This document shows, piece after piece, positions 1 through 10,417 of a DNA stretch of 36,275 nucleotides. Under the pieces are notes generated by a model. It had not been told where the DNA came from and did no database searches. It saw nothing but the letters and a program-made list of their open reading frames with translations. The translations under genes and the position numbers were made by a program. This DNA comes from Nemertoderma westbladi. Its lineage: Eukaryota; Xenacoelomorpha; Nemertodermatida; Nemertodermatidae. The DNA lies in assembly GCA_032718475.1 (NCBI GenBank), contig JAUCBJ010003586.1, positions 1-36,275 on the forward strand. Direction: 5' to 3'. Positions within the stretch are counted from its first letter, which is position 1, and each line of letters starts with the position of its first letter.

Positions 1-1135
1 AGTGCTCCTCAAGCGTAAGACTGTCTATCGTGGCTGGGGAGTTATGGCTCTCTCCCTTGAGCAGTATCCACGGCGTGATTTCGGATTGTGCGAGTTTTTC
101 TAATAGCTTGCTTTCTTCGTACTGAACCTTCTTACGTCGCAAGAGATCTTTATATTTCCTCCTGGCGATAAAGTAATTTTTTCGATCTGCTTCTGACCTG
201 TTCGTTTGGTTTAGTTTGTTCAGTATTTGTTCTTTTGCACAGCGACATTCGATGTCGAACCACGCTTTTCCATGGCGGTCAGTTAACTTTGGTTTGCAAA
301 CAGCTCTTTCAAACAGTTTGGTTAGTTCATCTGTCGCCTCATCGATAGATACTTCCTCTAGAAGAGATTGTATCTCGGACTCGTCGATCAGTTGTTCTAG
401 TAAACCTAGGTTTACTTTCCTGCTTAGTGGGTTCTCCGGTTTCTGGGGTTGAATAAGAGAGCAATCAAAATCAATCAATCAAAATCAAACAAAATCAATT
501 TCTGTAGAAACACGTAGGTGTTTTCGCAGTGGATTCGCTGTGGTGGAGACATCTGAAACATTAATTCCTGAGTTTTGTGGGCATCTCATCAACAGCAGAT
601 CTATTGTGCTCCGTCCCTGAGGCGATATGTAAGTATGTTGCTCTGGTTTGTTAAGGAGGGCAAAGCCCAGCGTCTTAAGTCCTTCTGTTAAATCTTTCCC
701 CCGAGTTCCTGAGTCTAAACGGCAGTTGAAATCTCCTCCGATAATAATTGTAGAATTTGGATCAGTATAGCTTAGCGCCTCGTTTATGGTGAGTAGATTC
801 TCCTCCACAGGGGTGTCGGGTTTGGAATAGAATAGGAGTACGATAGCAGGGGTTGTTTTAAGTACCATGTACGTAGATGTCGATTTAATAAGTGATGGTG
901 ACAAATCAGGTTTCGATAATATCATTAGACCACCAACTGGGCGGCCACGCGCTGGCTTTGTGGCCGGTTGGATAAAGGCATAGTGGCTCTCCATGGATAC
1001 CAGATTCTGGTTCCAACATAGAGTTTCAGTTAGTAGAATGGGATCAGATTTTTCAATTATTTCCTCTGCCGGTATATGATTTTGAATGTATTCATATCCT
1101 TCAATGTTCCACATGCACAGATGGTTTATTACCAT
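1..1135 (-). pseudogene. Non-LTR retrotransposon (LINE) fragment: apurinic-type endonuclease plus linker, runs off the window
   Basis: On the minus strand the frame starting at ATG 1135-1133 reads MVINHLCMWNIEG, the usual start of a LINE endonuclease of the exonuclease/endonuclease/phosphatase fold. Visible family motifs, in order, are WNIEG (catalytic Asn), LLTET (catalytic Glu), GRPVGGL, GGDFNCRLD (Asp/Asn pair), STIDLLLM and PLRKHL (final His; the usual SDH reads RKH here). The frame stops at 487-485. The same frame reopens at about 470 and runs without a stop to base 1, with linker motifs such as AWFDIECRC and a lysine/arginine-rich helix typical of the stretch between endonuclease and reverse transcriptase. 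The break is a 24-bp local duplication around 473-500 that adds two in-frame TGA codons. The reverse transcriptase would lie left of base 1. The clade is not assigned. Open sequence above 1135 reads as low-complexity 5' flank or UTR. Confidence 0.85.
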
Positions 1136-1632
1136 TATTAAAGAAAGAATAAGGTCCAAAACATTTTTATGTAGCCCTAATAACATTCGTGAATTCAGTA
1201 GGCCGATAATACCAGGTAAGACAACCCCTACAGTAGTGCCGCTACAAACGAATAAAAATAATCTTAAAAAATGAACATTGCATTGTTGTGTCAAACTAAT
1301 AATCTTTTTACATAACCTTAACCTTAACCATAACCTTTTTACATTTTTATGAACGTGTTTATAGAAATTTTTTTTTTGAGTCACCAACCCGATTGTTATA
1401 GAAATAATTGTTGACAAATAGCAAAATGCTACTGTAGCTACAGTACTGTATATACAGTAAATTAAGTTAAACGTCTTCTAATTAATAGGCCTATATAAAT
1501 AAATAAATATTTTTTCACTTTTCCGAAACATCTTAAACAAAAGATTTCAAGGAAGCAGCTGTCGATCAAAACAAAAGGAACGAAATTTACATGTCTAACA
1601 TTTACCAACAAACTCAGGTAAGGTAAATATTA
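1136..1632. other. AT-rich flank, no gene recognised
   Basis: AT-rich sequence upstream (5') of the minus-strand LINE endonuclease, possibly its 5' UTR. It holds a short hexamer run of four AACCTT-like units at 1314-1337 and a double palindrome at 1430-1459. I see no coding potential beyond chance. Confidence 0.5.
1430..1459. repeat. Two overlapping perfect 16-bp palindromes
   Basis: TACTGTAGCTACAGTA (1430-1445) and TACTGTATATACAGTA (1444-1459) are each perfect inverted repeats and share two bases. They contain four copies of the heptamer TACTGTA/TACAGTA, which recurs through the single-copy parts of the window. Confidence 0.8.
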
Positions 1633-1653
1633 GGGGGGGAGGGGGGGGGGGGG
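1633..1653 (+). repeat. G-run (G7 A G13)
   Basis: A homopolymeric guanine tract broken by one A, immediately before the 27-bp repeats. It could form a quadruplex, and its length is a likely sequencing weak spot. Confidence 0.8.
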
Positions 1654-1761
1654 TAAAATATAACAGTTTTATTATCTTGGTAAAATGGGACAAGTTTATT
1701 AGCTGAGTAAAATGCGTCAGGTTTATTAGCTAAGTAAAATGGGACAGGTTTATTTGGGTAA
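1653..1761 (+). repeat. 27-bp tandem repeat, 4 degenerate copies
   Basis: Units starting near 1653, 1680, 1707 and 1734 share GTAAAATGGGACAGGTTTAT with a few changes; the first is the most diverged. They lie just left of the pentamer array. Confidence 0.75.
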
Positions 1762-1793
1762 GATATACGATGTACGATTATTTATAAAGCTTA

Positions 1794-3105
1794 GCCGAGC
1801 CGAGCCGAGCCGAGCCGAGCCGAGCCGAGCCGAACCGAGCCGAGTCGAGTCGAGCCGAGCCGTGCCGAGCCGAGCCGAGCCGAGCCGAGCCGAGCCGAGC
1901 CGAGCCGAGCCGAGCCGAGCCGAGCCGAGCCGAGCCGAGCCGAGCCGAGCCGAGCCGAGCCGAGCCGAGCCGAGCCGAGCCGAGCCGAGCCGAGCCGAGC
2001 CGAGCCGAGCCGAGCCGAGCCGAGCCGAGCCGAGCCGAGCCGAGCCGAGCCGAGCCGAGCCGAGCCGAGCCGAGCCGAGCCGAGCCGAGCCGAGCCGAGC
2101 CGAGCCGAGCCGAGCCGAGCCGAGCCGAGCCGAGCCGAGCCGAGCCGAGCCGAGCCGAGCCGAGCCGAGCCGAGCCGAGCCGAGCCGAGCCGAGCCGAGC
2201 CGAGCCGAGCCGAGCCGAGCCGAGCCGAGCCGAGCCGAGCCGAGCCGAGCCGAGCCGAGCCGAGCCGAGCCGAGCCGAGCCGAGCCGAGCCGAGCCGAGC
2301 CGAGCCGAGCCGAGCCGAGCCGAGCCGAGCCGAGCCGAGCCGAGCCGAGCCGAGCCGAGCCGAGCCGAGCCGAGCCGAGCCGAGCCGAGCCGAGCCGAGC
2401 CGAGCCGAGCCGAGCCGAGCCGAGCCGAGCCGAGCCGAGCCGAGCCGAGCCGAGCCGAGCCGAGCCGAGCCGAGCCGAGCCGAGCCGAGCCGAGCCGAGC
2501 CGAGCCGAGCCGAGCCGAGCCGAGCCGAGCCGAGCCGAGCCGAGCCGAGCCGAGCCGAGCCGAGCCGAGCCGAGCCGAGCCGAGCCGAGCCGAGCCGAGC
2601 CGAGCCGAGCCGAGCCGAGCCGAGCCGAGCCGAGCCGAGCCGAGCCGAGCCGAGCCGAGCCGAGCCGAGCCGAGCCGAGCCGAGCCGAGCCGAGCCGAGC
2701 CGAGCCGAGCCGAGCCGAGCCGAGCCGAGCCGAGCCGAGCCGAGCCGAGCCGAGCCGAGCCGAGCCGAGCCGAGCCGAGCCGAGCCGAGCCGAGCCGAGC
2801 CGAGCCGAGCCGAGCCGAGCCGAGCCGAGCCGAGCCGAGCCGAGCCGAGCCGAGCCGAGCCGAGCCGAGCCGAGCCGAGCCGAGCCGAGCCGAGCCGAGC
2901 CGAGCCGAGCCAAGCCGAGCCGAGCCGAGCCGAGCCGAGCCGAGCCGAGCCGAGCCGAGCCGAGCCGAGCCGAGCCGAGCCGAGCCGAGCCGAGCCGAGC
3001 CGAGCCGAGCCGAGCCGAGCCGAGCCGAGCCGAGCCGAGCCGAGCCGAGCCGAGCCGAGCCGAGCCGAGCCGAGCCGAGCCGAGCCGAGCCGAGCCGAGC
3101 CGAGC
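1794..3105. repeat. CCGAG pentamer array, about 262 copies
   Basis: The sequence is 1,312 bp of GCCGA/CCGAG. Variant units (CCGAA, TCGAG, CCGTG) cluster in the first 75 bp. To the right the only change seen is one G-to-A at 2912. Because 5 is coprime to 3 and the unit yields no stop on either strand, long frames encoding (RAEPS)n on plus and (RLGSA)n on minus span the array. These are translation artefacts rather than proteins. Base composition is 80% GC against AT-rich flanks. Confidence 0.97.
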
Positions 3106-3174
3106 ACCAACCTCCGTAAATATACGCTAACTCCGTTAACTCCGACAGTACTCAGTAAATGTATGAGCGCAAGA

Positions 3175-3385
3175 TCTAAATATGGTGTCCTTGAGCATGA
3201 GGATGACTTATACTTGTGTTCAAGGATCGTAAGTCATTCGCAGTAAATAAGGTGACAGACCTTGACTTTTTTGAGACGTTTAAAGGACACTGGCCTTGAA
3301 AATCAGGATGATCATACGATAATCATTGTGGTGGCGCGATTACAGTATCGATAAGCCTAGATTAATGCAGCATGCCTAAGTACGT
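3175..3385 (+). mobile_element. Decayed LINE 3' tail (same family as 35594-35880)
   Basis: The stretch TTAAAGGACACTGGCCTTGA (shared as TTTAAAGG... here) and its surroundings, TTGAGACG before and GGATGATC and GTGG.GGCGC after, align with the LINE C-terminus at 35719-35808. Upstream, GAGCA.GA....CTT and CAGTAAATAAG also align with that copy, and GCAGCATGC follows in both. Small deletions destroy the frame here. It is a fossil fragment inserted between the pentamer array and the exon at 3547. Confidence 0.7.
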
Positions 3386-3546
3386 ATTGTGTCTAAAGAA
3401 AGTGTGCATGTGCATTATATACAATAATTTACATACATGTACAATTAATAATAAGCTAACAAAATTATAATGTCCTACTCCATTAATATGAAGTATTATT
3501 AGTGAATTTAATATGAAACGAAATATATCTGAAATGTTTCTTCTAG

Positions 3547-3706
3547 GTTTTGATCCAGAATACTACCCAGCAGACCGCACTTACACTGATGCAGATAAAA
3601 AAATTAGAACATTTGTGTAACTGTATGGCTCGAAAACTAATTCCTGATATACAGGGGACTTTGGATGAAATGGCGAAAGTGAATTCTGAGAATTCAAACA
3701 AACAAG
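3547..3706 (+). CDS. Putative exon of an unrecognised helical/coiled-coil protein
   Basis: The 160-bp stretch is bounded by a good acceptor (ATGTTTCTTCTAG before 3547) and a good donor (CAAG then GTAATA at 3707). Only one of the three frames is open across it, giving 53 residues that include MQIKKLEHLCNCMARKLIPD and DEMAKVNSEN, a charged amphipathic helix pattern. It ends in phase 1. That fits the acceptor at 5081, giving a CAA-G/AT codon join. An upstream exon is required unless translation starts at the internal Met (residue 15). None was recognised to the left, where only a LINE fossil and a satellite lie. I do not recognise the family. The evidence is the splice sites, the open frame and the matching phase, not homology. 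Confidence 0.45.
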
Positions 3707-5081
3707 GTAATACAGTAGATTGTGGAGCGATTCTGAAGTGGGAGGTACTCGGTACTGCGTACGTGCACGCAGTGCTGCAGCGGACCTACTGCTACTGTAT
3801 AACCCTTCCGGACACGTATACTGGGAGGTAGTCGGTACTGCGTACGTGCACGCAGTGCTGCAGCGGACCTACTGCTACTGTATAACCCTTCCGGACACAT
3901 ATACTGGGAGGTAGTCGGTACTGCGTACGTGCACGCAGTGCTGCAGCGGACCTACTGCTACTGTATAACCCTTCCGGAGGTACTCGGTACTGCGTACGTG
4001 CCCGCAGTGCTGCAGCGGACCTACTGCTACTGTATAACCCTTCCGGACACGTATACTGGCACAACTTTGTACCGGTATGCGGTACTAACTTACAGTTAGT
4101 AATCATTAGTACAGTAAAGACTAGTAGAGTCCTATGAAATTAATCAATTATACAAAATTTGTTCAGTTTAGTGTTTCAGTAATAATATATACAGTATATA
4201 CAGGATATACAGTATAGTAGATAAATATTATACGATTTAGTCTGAAGTGTGTTGGTTATTTAATTTGAAAATATTTCCATACCAGTGTAGTAAGCCTAAG
4301 TGTTCGTTATTTTCTAGTACTGAATTTAGAAGTGAAGCTGACTCTGTGATGCCCCGAAGGGATAAATATATTGGTCTTTGAATATTATAAATAAATATAT
4401 ACGGGCGATAGTAAACTCAGAGTTTTTTTTACACATCCTTAATTATTTCACTTAACTCGGCGATGAACGCCCTTAAGTCGGCATGTCGACATACTACGGC
4501 CGTTTTGCGTTTTCCAAAAGTCTGTGGGGGTGTGTGGATCAGAATATCAGAATATATAACCAGCCATATTATAATAATTATAATTGTTCGCTAAGATGGC
4601 TTGCAGCTCCACTAGTGTTGTCCGTATACTGTATTTAAGGTATGAATCGGATCGATACCTAACAAAAATATAATCGCTCTAAATGCGTTGTGAAATTTTG
4701 CGAACTTTCGATAAACATAAATACTTTTATTTTAATTAATACTAATTAAAATGCTTATCTATAATGTAACTTTTAGCTTTCGAAACAATAGATTATGAAT
4801 TTAGTCATTCAACTTAGCTCAAAATAGGAGGTAACCCAAAACTAATACCCCAAAAAATATATAACAATAAAAATAATGCGGAACACATTAAATTGCATGA
4901 TTTCTTCCCTAGCAACGCGGAATTACATATCAACAATGTAACTATCGATTAGTTTCCCTCAAATTTGGTGCTGAAAATTTTAGTTTAATGACATATTTTA
5001 CAGTAGTTCATAGTTCGATCGATTTATTGAACTTCTACAAATTTACCAATTTAACATTCAACATCAACATTCCTTTATTAG
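3707..5081 (+). other. Predicted intron (1,375 bp) holding an 83-bp repeat
   Basis: The intron starts GTAATACAG and ends ACATTCCTTTATTAG, with a branch-like TTTAACATTC about 30 bp before the acceptor. Apart from the 83-bp repeat at 3741-4059 it is AT-rich with TACAGTATA-type motifs (4183-4215) and nothing gene-like. Confidence 0.4.
3741..4059. repeat. 83-bp tandem repeat, 4 copies (one shortened)
   Basis: Copies start at 3741, 3824, 3907 and 3976. The first two steps are 83 bp. The third copy is only 69 bp because a 14-bp stretch (ACACGTATACTGGG-like) is missing before copy four. Key internal sequence: GTGCACGCAGTGCTGCAGCG. Copies are nearly identical. Short frames in all directions here are repeat translations. 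Confidence 0.92.
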
Positions 5082-5302
5082 ATCTGAACGATTTGCTTTG
5101 GTTTTCAAGGCAGAAAGTCGAGGATATCGGTAAACAACTGGATACGATGACGAAACTTAGTAACGAGTTCAAAGATCATCTGGTTACAGATGTCGATAAC
5201 GTTATAGTTGGGAGAAATCTGGTAGGGATTGTTGATAAAACACAGTGCAAACTGGACGATTTAAGGAAAAAACTGGGCGAGATTGAAAGAAAAAGCGGGT
5301 AA
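5082..5302 (+). CDS. Putative terminal exon of the same helical protein, with stop codon
   Basis: Starting after the acceptor TTCCTTTATTAG, the frame encodes 73 residues (first codon split with the upstream exon) and ends KLGEIERKSG-stop at 5300-5302. Heptad-like charged helices are visible: QKVEDIGKQLDTMTKLSNEF and DKTQCKLDDLRKKLGEIERK. The alternative acceptor at 5109 (TTTTCAAG) would be out of phase with exon 3547-3706; the one used here is in phase. The joined product is 126 residues plus any upstream part. No transmembrane segment or signal peptide is seen, so a soluble coiled-coil subunit is likely, but I cannot name it. The last bases and stop lie in a 52-bp tandem duplication. Confidence 0.45.
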
Positions 5303-5377
5303 AACCGCGGAATGGTAAAACAAATTGGGCGAGATTGAAAGAAAAAGCGGGTAAAACCGCGGAATGGTAAAACGAAT
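5274..5377 (+). repeat. 52-bp tandem duplication across the stop codon
   Basis: Two copies (5274-5325 and 5326-5377) of a unit beginning TGGGCGAGATTGAAAGAAAA differ only near the end. The first copy supplies the last codons and TAA of the predicted exon; the second lies in the 3' UTR. Confidence 0.9.
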
Positions 5378-5682
5378 TTTATCAGGTTCTGACTTAGGCG
5401 GATATTTTTTGCAACAATTTAGCTGATTATTAAAAATGTTGTTATTTCTACAGATTGATTAAGTTAGTTTTATTTTCCGGTCGCGAATATTATTATTCGT
5501 AATTCGTACCATTCATGCAGGTTGCAAACATACTGAAATATCCAAAACAAAAGTATCTCATAACGCATTCTTGATAAAATTAAAATAGTAACCACAAAGT
5601 CAAGTCTCAGTTAAATACAAGATCGTCTTTTCTAGCTAAATTTTGTCTTTACCGTATAAATTATCAGTGAACACGAAACACT
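5378..5682. other. Predicted 3' UTR and spacer
   Basis: AT-rich sequence between the predicted helical-protein gene and the 28-bp satellite. No other feature seen. Confidence 0.4.
5429..5434 (+). terminator. Possible ATTAAA polyadenylation signal
   Basis: ATTAAA lies 127 bp after the predicted stop and is followed by T/G-rich TGTTGTTATTT. This is suggestive only. Confidence 0.25.
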
Positions 5683-8600
5683 GGAGGCAACCCGAAGGCT
5701 CCTCTCTACCGGAGGCAACCCGAAGGCTCCTCTCTACCGGAGGCAACCCGAAGGCTCCTCTCTACCAGAGGCAACCCGAAGGCTCCTCTCTACCAGAGGC
5801 ATCCCAAAGGCTCCTCTCTACCAGAGGCAACCCGAAGGCTCCTCTCTACCAGAGGCAACCCGAAGGCTCCTCTCTACCAGAGGCAACCCGAAGGCTCCTC
5901 TCTACCAGAGGCATCCCGAAGGCTCCTCTCTACCAGAGGCAACCCGAAGGCTCCTCTCTACCGGAGGCAACCCGAAGGCTCCTCTCAACCAGAGGCATCC
6001 CAAAGGCACCTCTCTACCAGAGGCAACCCGAAGGCTCCTCTCTACCAGAGGCAACCCGAAGGTTCCTCTCTACCAGAGGCAACCCGAAGGCTCCTCTCTA
6101 CCGGAGGCAACCTGAAGGCTCCTCTCTACCGGAGGCAACCCGAAGGCTCCTCTCAACCAGAGGCATCCCAAGGGCTCCTCTCTACCAGAGGCAACCCGAA
6201 GGCTCCTCTCTACCAGAGGCAACCCGAAGGCTCCTCTCAACCACAGGCAACCCGAAGGCTCCTCTCAACCACAGGCAACCCGAAGGCTCCTCTCAACCAG
6301 AGGCAACCCGAAGGCTCCTCTCAACCAGAGGCAACCCGAAGGCTCCTCTCTACCAGAGGCAACCCGAAGGCTCCTCTCTACCGGAGGCAACCTGAAGGCT
6401 CCTCTCCACCAGAGGCAACCCGAAGGCTCCTCTCTACCAGAGGCATCCCAAAGGCTCCTCTCTACCAGAGGCAACCCGAAGGCTCCTCTCAACCACAGGC
6501 AACCCGAAGGCTCCTCTCAACCAGAGGCAACCCGAAGGCTCCTCTCAACCAGAGGCAGCCCGAAGGCTCCTCTCTACCAGAGGCAACCCGAAGGCTCCTC
6601 TCTACCGGAGGCAACCTGAAGGCTCCTCTCTACCAGAGGCAACCCGAAGGCTCCTCTCTACCAGAGGCATCCCAAAGGCTCCTCTCTACCAGAGGCAACC
6701 CGAAGGCTCCTCTCTACCAGAGGCAACCCGAAGGCTCCTCTCAACCACAGGCAACCCGAAAGCTCCTCTCAACCACAGGCAACCCGAAGGCTCCTCTCAA
6801 CCAGAGGCAACCCGAAGGCTCCTCTCTACCAGAGGCAACCCGAAGGCTCCTCTCTACCGGAGGCAACCTGAAGGCTCCTCTCTACCAGAGGCAACCCGAA
6901 GGCTCCTCTCTACCAGAGGCAATCCGAAGGCTCCTCTCTACCGGAGGCAACCTGAAGGCTCCTCTCTACCAGAGGCAACCCGAAGGCTCCTCTCTACCAG
7001 AGGCAACCCGAAGGCTCCTCTCTACCGGAGGCAACCTGAAGGCTCCTCTCTACCAGAGGCAACCCGAAGGCTCCTCTCTACCAGAGGCAACCCGAAGGCT
7101 CCTCTCTACCGGAGGCAACCTGAAGACTCCTCTCTACCAGAGGCAACCCGAAGGCTCCTCTCTACCAGAGGCAACCCGAAGGCTCCTCTCAACCAGAGGC
7201 AACCCGAAAACTCCTCTCAACCAGAGACAACCCGAAGGCTCCTCTCTGCCGGAGGCAACCTGAAGGCTCCTCTCTACCAGAGGCAACCCGAAGGCTCCTC
7301 TCAACCAGAGGCAACCCGAAGGCTCCTCTCAACCAGAGGCAACCCGAAGGCTCCTCTCTACCAGAGGCAACCCGAAGGCTCCTCTCAACCAGAGGCAACC
7401 CGAAGGCTCCTCTCAACCAGAGACAACCCGAAGGCTCCTCTCTGCCGGAGGCAACCTGAAGGCTCCTCTCTACCAGAGGCAACCCGAAGGCTCCTCACTA
7501 CCAGAGACAACCCGAAGGCTCCTCTCTACCAGAGGCAACCCGAAGGCTCCTCTCTACCAGAGGCAACCCGAAGGCTCCTCTCAACCAGAGACAACCCGAA
7601 GGCTCCACTCAACCAGAGGCAACCCGAAGGCTCCACTCAACCAGAGGCAACCCGAAGGCACCTCTCTGCCGGGGGCAACCTGAAGGCTCCTCTCTACCAG
7701 AAGCATCCCAAAGGCTCCTCTCTACCGGAGGCAACCCAAAGGCTCCTCTCTACCATAGGCAACCAGAATGCTCCTCTCTGCCAGAGACAACCTGAAGGCT
7801 GCTCTCTACCAGAGGCAACCCGAAGGCTCCTCTCTACCAGAGGCAACCCGAAGGCTCCTCTCAACCAGAGGCAACCCGAAGGCTCCTCTCAACCAGAGGC
7901 AACCCGAAGGCTCCTCTCAACCAGAGACAACCCGAAAGCTCCACTCAACCAGAGGCAACCCGAAGGCTCCACTCAACCAGAGGCACCCCAAAGGCACCTC
8001 TCTACCGGAGGCAACCCAAAGGTTCCTCTCTTCTGGAGGCAAGTCAATGGCTCCTCTCTTCTGGAGGCAACCCGAAGGCTCCTCTCTACCAGAGGCAACC
8101 CGAAGGCTCCTCTCAACCAGAGGCAACCCGAAGGCTCCTCTCAACCAGAGATAACCCGAAGGCTCCACTCAACCAGAGGCAACCCGAAGGCTCCACTCAA
8201 CCAGAGGCAACCCGAAGGCTCCTCTCAACCAGAGGCAACCCGAAGGTTCCTCTAAACCAGAGACAACCCGAAGGCTCCTCTAAACCAGAGACAACCCGAA
8301 GGCTCCTCTCAACCAGAGACAACCCGAAGGCTCCTCTAAACCAGAGACAACCCGAAGGCTCCTCTCAACCAGAGACAACCCGAAGGCTCCTCTCTACCGG
8401 AGGCAACCTGAAGGCTCCTCTCTACCAGAAGCATCCCAAAGGCTCCTCTCTACCGGAGGCAACCCAAAGGCTCCTCTCTACCATAGGCAACTAGAATGCT
8501 CCTCTCTGCCAGAGACAACCTGAAGGCTGCTCTCTACCAGAGGCAACCCGAAGGCTCCTCTCTACCAGAGGCAACCCGAAGGTTCCTCTCTACCAGAGGC

Positions 8601-9209
8601 AACCCGAAGGATCCTCTCTACCAGAGGCAACCCGAAGGTTCCTCTCTACCAGAGGCAACCCGAAGGATCCTCTCTACCGGAGGCAACCCGAAGGATACTC
8701 TCTGCCGGAGGCAACCTGAAGGCTCCTCTCAACCAGAAGCATCCCAAAGCCTCCTCTCTACCGGAGGCAACCCAAAGGCTCCTCTCTACCATAGGCAACT
8801 AGAATGCTCCTCTCTGCCAGAGACAACCTGAAGGCTGCTCTCTACCAGAGGCAACCCGAAGGCTCCTCTCTACCAGAGGCAACCCGAAGGTTCCTCTCTA
8901 CCAGAGGCAACCCGAAGGATCCTCTCTACCAGAGGCAACCCGAAGGTTCCTCTCTACCAGAGGCAACTAGAATGCTCCTCTCTACCAGAGGCAACCCGAA
9001 GGCTCCTCTCTACCATAGGCAACTAGAATGCTCCTCTCTGCCAGAGACAACCTGAAGGCTGCTCTCTACCGGAGGCAACCCGAAGGCTCCTCTCTACCAG
9101 AGGCAACCCGAAGGTTCCTCTCTACCAGAGGCAACCCGAAGGATCCTCTCTACCGGAGGCAACCCGAAGGATACTCTCTGCCGGAGGCAACCTGAAGACT
9201 CATCTCTCA
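5683..9209. repeat. 28-bp satellite, about 126 copies
   Basis: The unit starts GGCAACCCGAAGGCTCCTCT and continues with CTACCAGA. Counting from the first GGCAAC (5686) to the last (9185) gives 3,499 bp, i.e. 125 steps of 28 less one base. Variants are CTACC/CAACC, AGAGG/GGAGG/ACAGG, and GGCATCCC. Each unit carries a short inverted repeat, CCTCT-5 nt-AGAGG. Since 28 is 1 mod 3, long open frames such as RQPEGSSLPEATRRLLSTRG appear on both strands; these are artefacts. Copies become more diverse after about 7,600. Confidence 0.97.
8496..9060. repeat. Higher-order repeat inside the 28-bp satellite (308-bp step)
   Basis: The marker run of variant units beginning ATGCTCCTCTCTGCCAGAGA recurs at 7768, 8496, 8804 and about 9028. 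Step 8496 to 8804 is 308 bp (11 units) and 7768 to 8496 is 728 bp (26 units). This indicates block duplication in register. Confidence 0.8.
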
Positions 9210-10417
9210 TAATAAGTGAATTATAACCTGAATAATGGCTTTGGCAGGACCAAGTTATTTTGTACAATAGCCACAGTCGCGTGGCTGTACCGTAAGAGGC
9301 CTACTACAGTATTACCATACTGTACGCCCGGATAACTCGCCCATGTATAGAATACCTGGTTTTCCAACCTACAACTAACCACCAGTAAACCACCAGTAAC
9401 CACCTGGCAATAAGAATAACATTTAAAAAACAAGTTATAGTAATTTGTTTTTTTCAATGTTCTCAATTTCAAGTATTATTTTTACAGAATTTTTGTTGTT
9501 TTGGAGAGAATAGAAATTGGATAGAATAGGCAACACGTCGCAGAGCGAAAACTTCCGCGACATATCTACATAAACTATTTCAATTAACATTTATGGCTTA
9601 TTTTTTTCATTATTAATTGATATTTTAGGGTGTGTCAGTTCTATTTAATATAATACCATAGTGATTTTATTTCCTTCCGTAACTATTACTTGAAGGAAAA
9701 TTTAAGTCGCGTTGCCTTTGTCTAACTAATCCGCTTGGATCCTCGGCAGGGCGTTGTTGTTTATTAATGGTTTATTATAGGAACGGTTCGAGGTTATCAG
9801 TTTCCTGAGCGATACAGTATCGCCCCCAAAGATGAACGGATACCCTGCCATTCCTATATCGGAGGCTTATCAGGGCAAACCGGATTCATTGGATTCGCAA
9901 GGATAAAGGATTAGCTGAAACAATCTATCCAATAACTTCGGCGTTGGCCTATTGTTTTAATCCAAAATCGTTGAACCAACCAATTTCATTTGTAGGTGTT
10001 AGGCGATGGGCATGAACTGGAATTCATTCTTATATGAAACGGATTGAGGGGGCCTGGGGGGGGGGTGGTTTGGGGGGGGGGGGGGCTCCAACTCGCCTCC
10101 CATAGTCATCCGAAAGTAAATAAATAAATTAGGAAAATCAAATTAAAAAACACAAAACCAGGGAGGCGGATGGTGATGTAAGAGTTGCCATGCGTGGAGT
10201 TGGTGTGTAGGGTGTAATCTTAGAACAAACCAGTTTATTCATCATACTTTGTAAGCAGCATTTGTTAGCATATGCTAATTTAGATTTAAAAATCAACCAC
10301 CATTTCTCTGCGAAAAGATTAATGTCAAGTTCTATTTGATATTAATGATATTTCCACAGATTTGCATAAGATAACAAAGAACAGAGAACCAGAAAGGGGA
10401 TCAACCAATTATTAATT
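9210..10417. other. Single-copy spacer, no gene recognised
   Basis: AT-rich DNA between two satellites. It contains TACAGTA/TACTGTA motifs near 9304-9325 and 9815, and a G-rich tract at 10047-10086. The 83-codon minus frame at 9221-9472 shows no family motif or splice context. Confidence 0.4.
10047..10086 (+). repeat. G-rich tract with several long G-runs
   Basis: Runs of G5, G10 and G14 are separated by CCT and TGGTTT. This is a strong quadruplex candidate on the plus strand, 330 bp left of the 25-bp satellite. Confidence 0.75.

Noticed and set aside
1314-1337. Telomere-type repeat (AACCTT)n
   Set aside because: Only four units, one variant, not the animal TTAGGG motif.
1739-3130. 463-residue (RAEPS)n frame and its minus-strand counterparts
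   Set aside because: Direct translation of the CCGAG array; open in several frames on both strands because the unit contains no stop.
5110-5302. Alternative exon start after TTTTCAAG at 5109
   Set aside because: It would be out of phase with the exon at 3547-3706; the acceptor at 5081 fits.
5643-9055. Proline/glutamate-rich repeat proteins on both strands
   Set aside because: Translations of the 28-bp satellite; frames appear wherever variant units lack stops.
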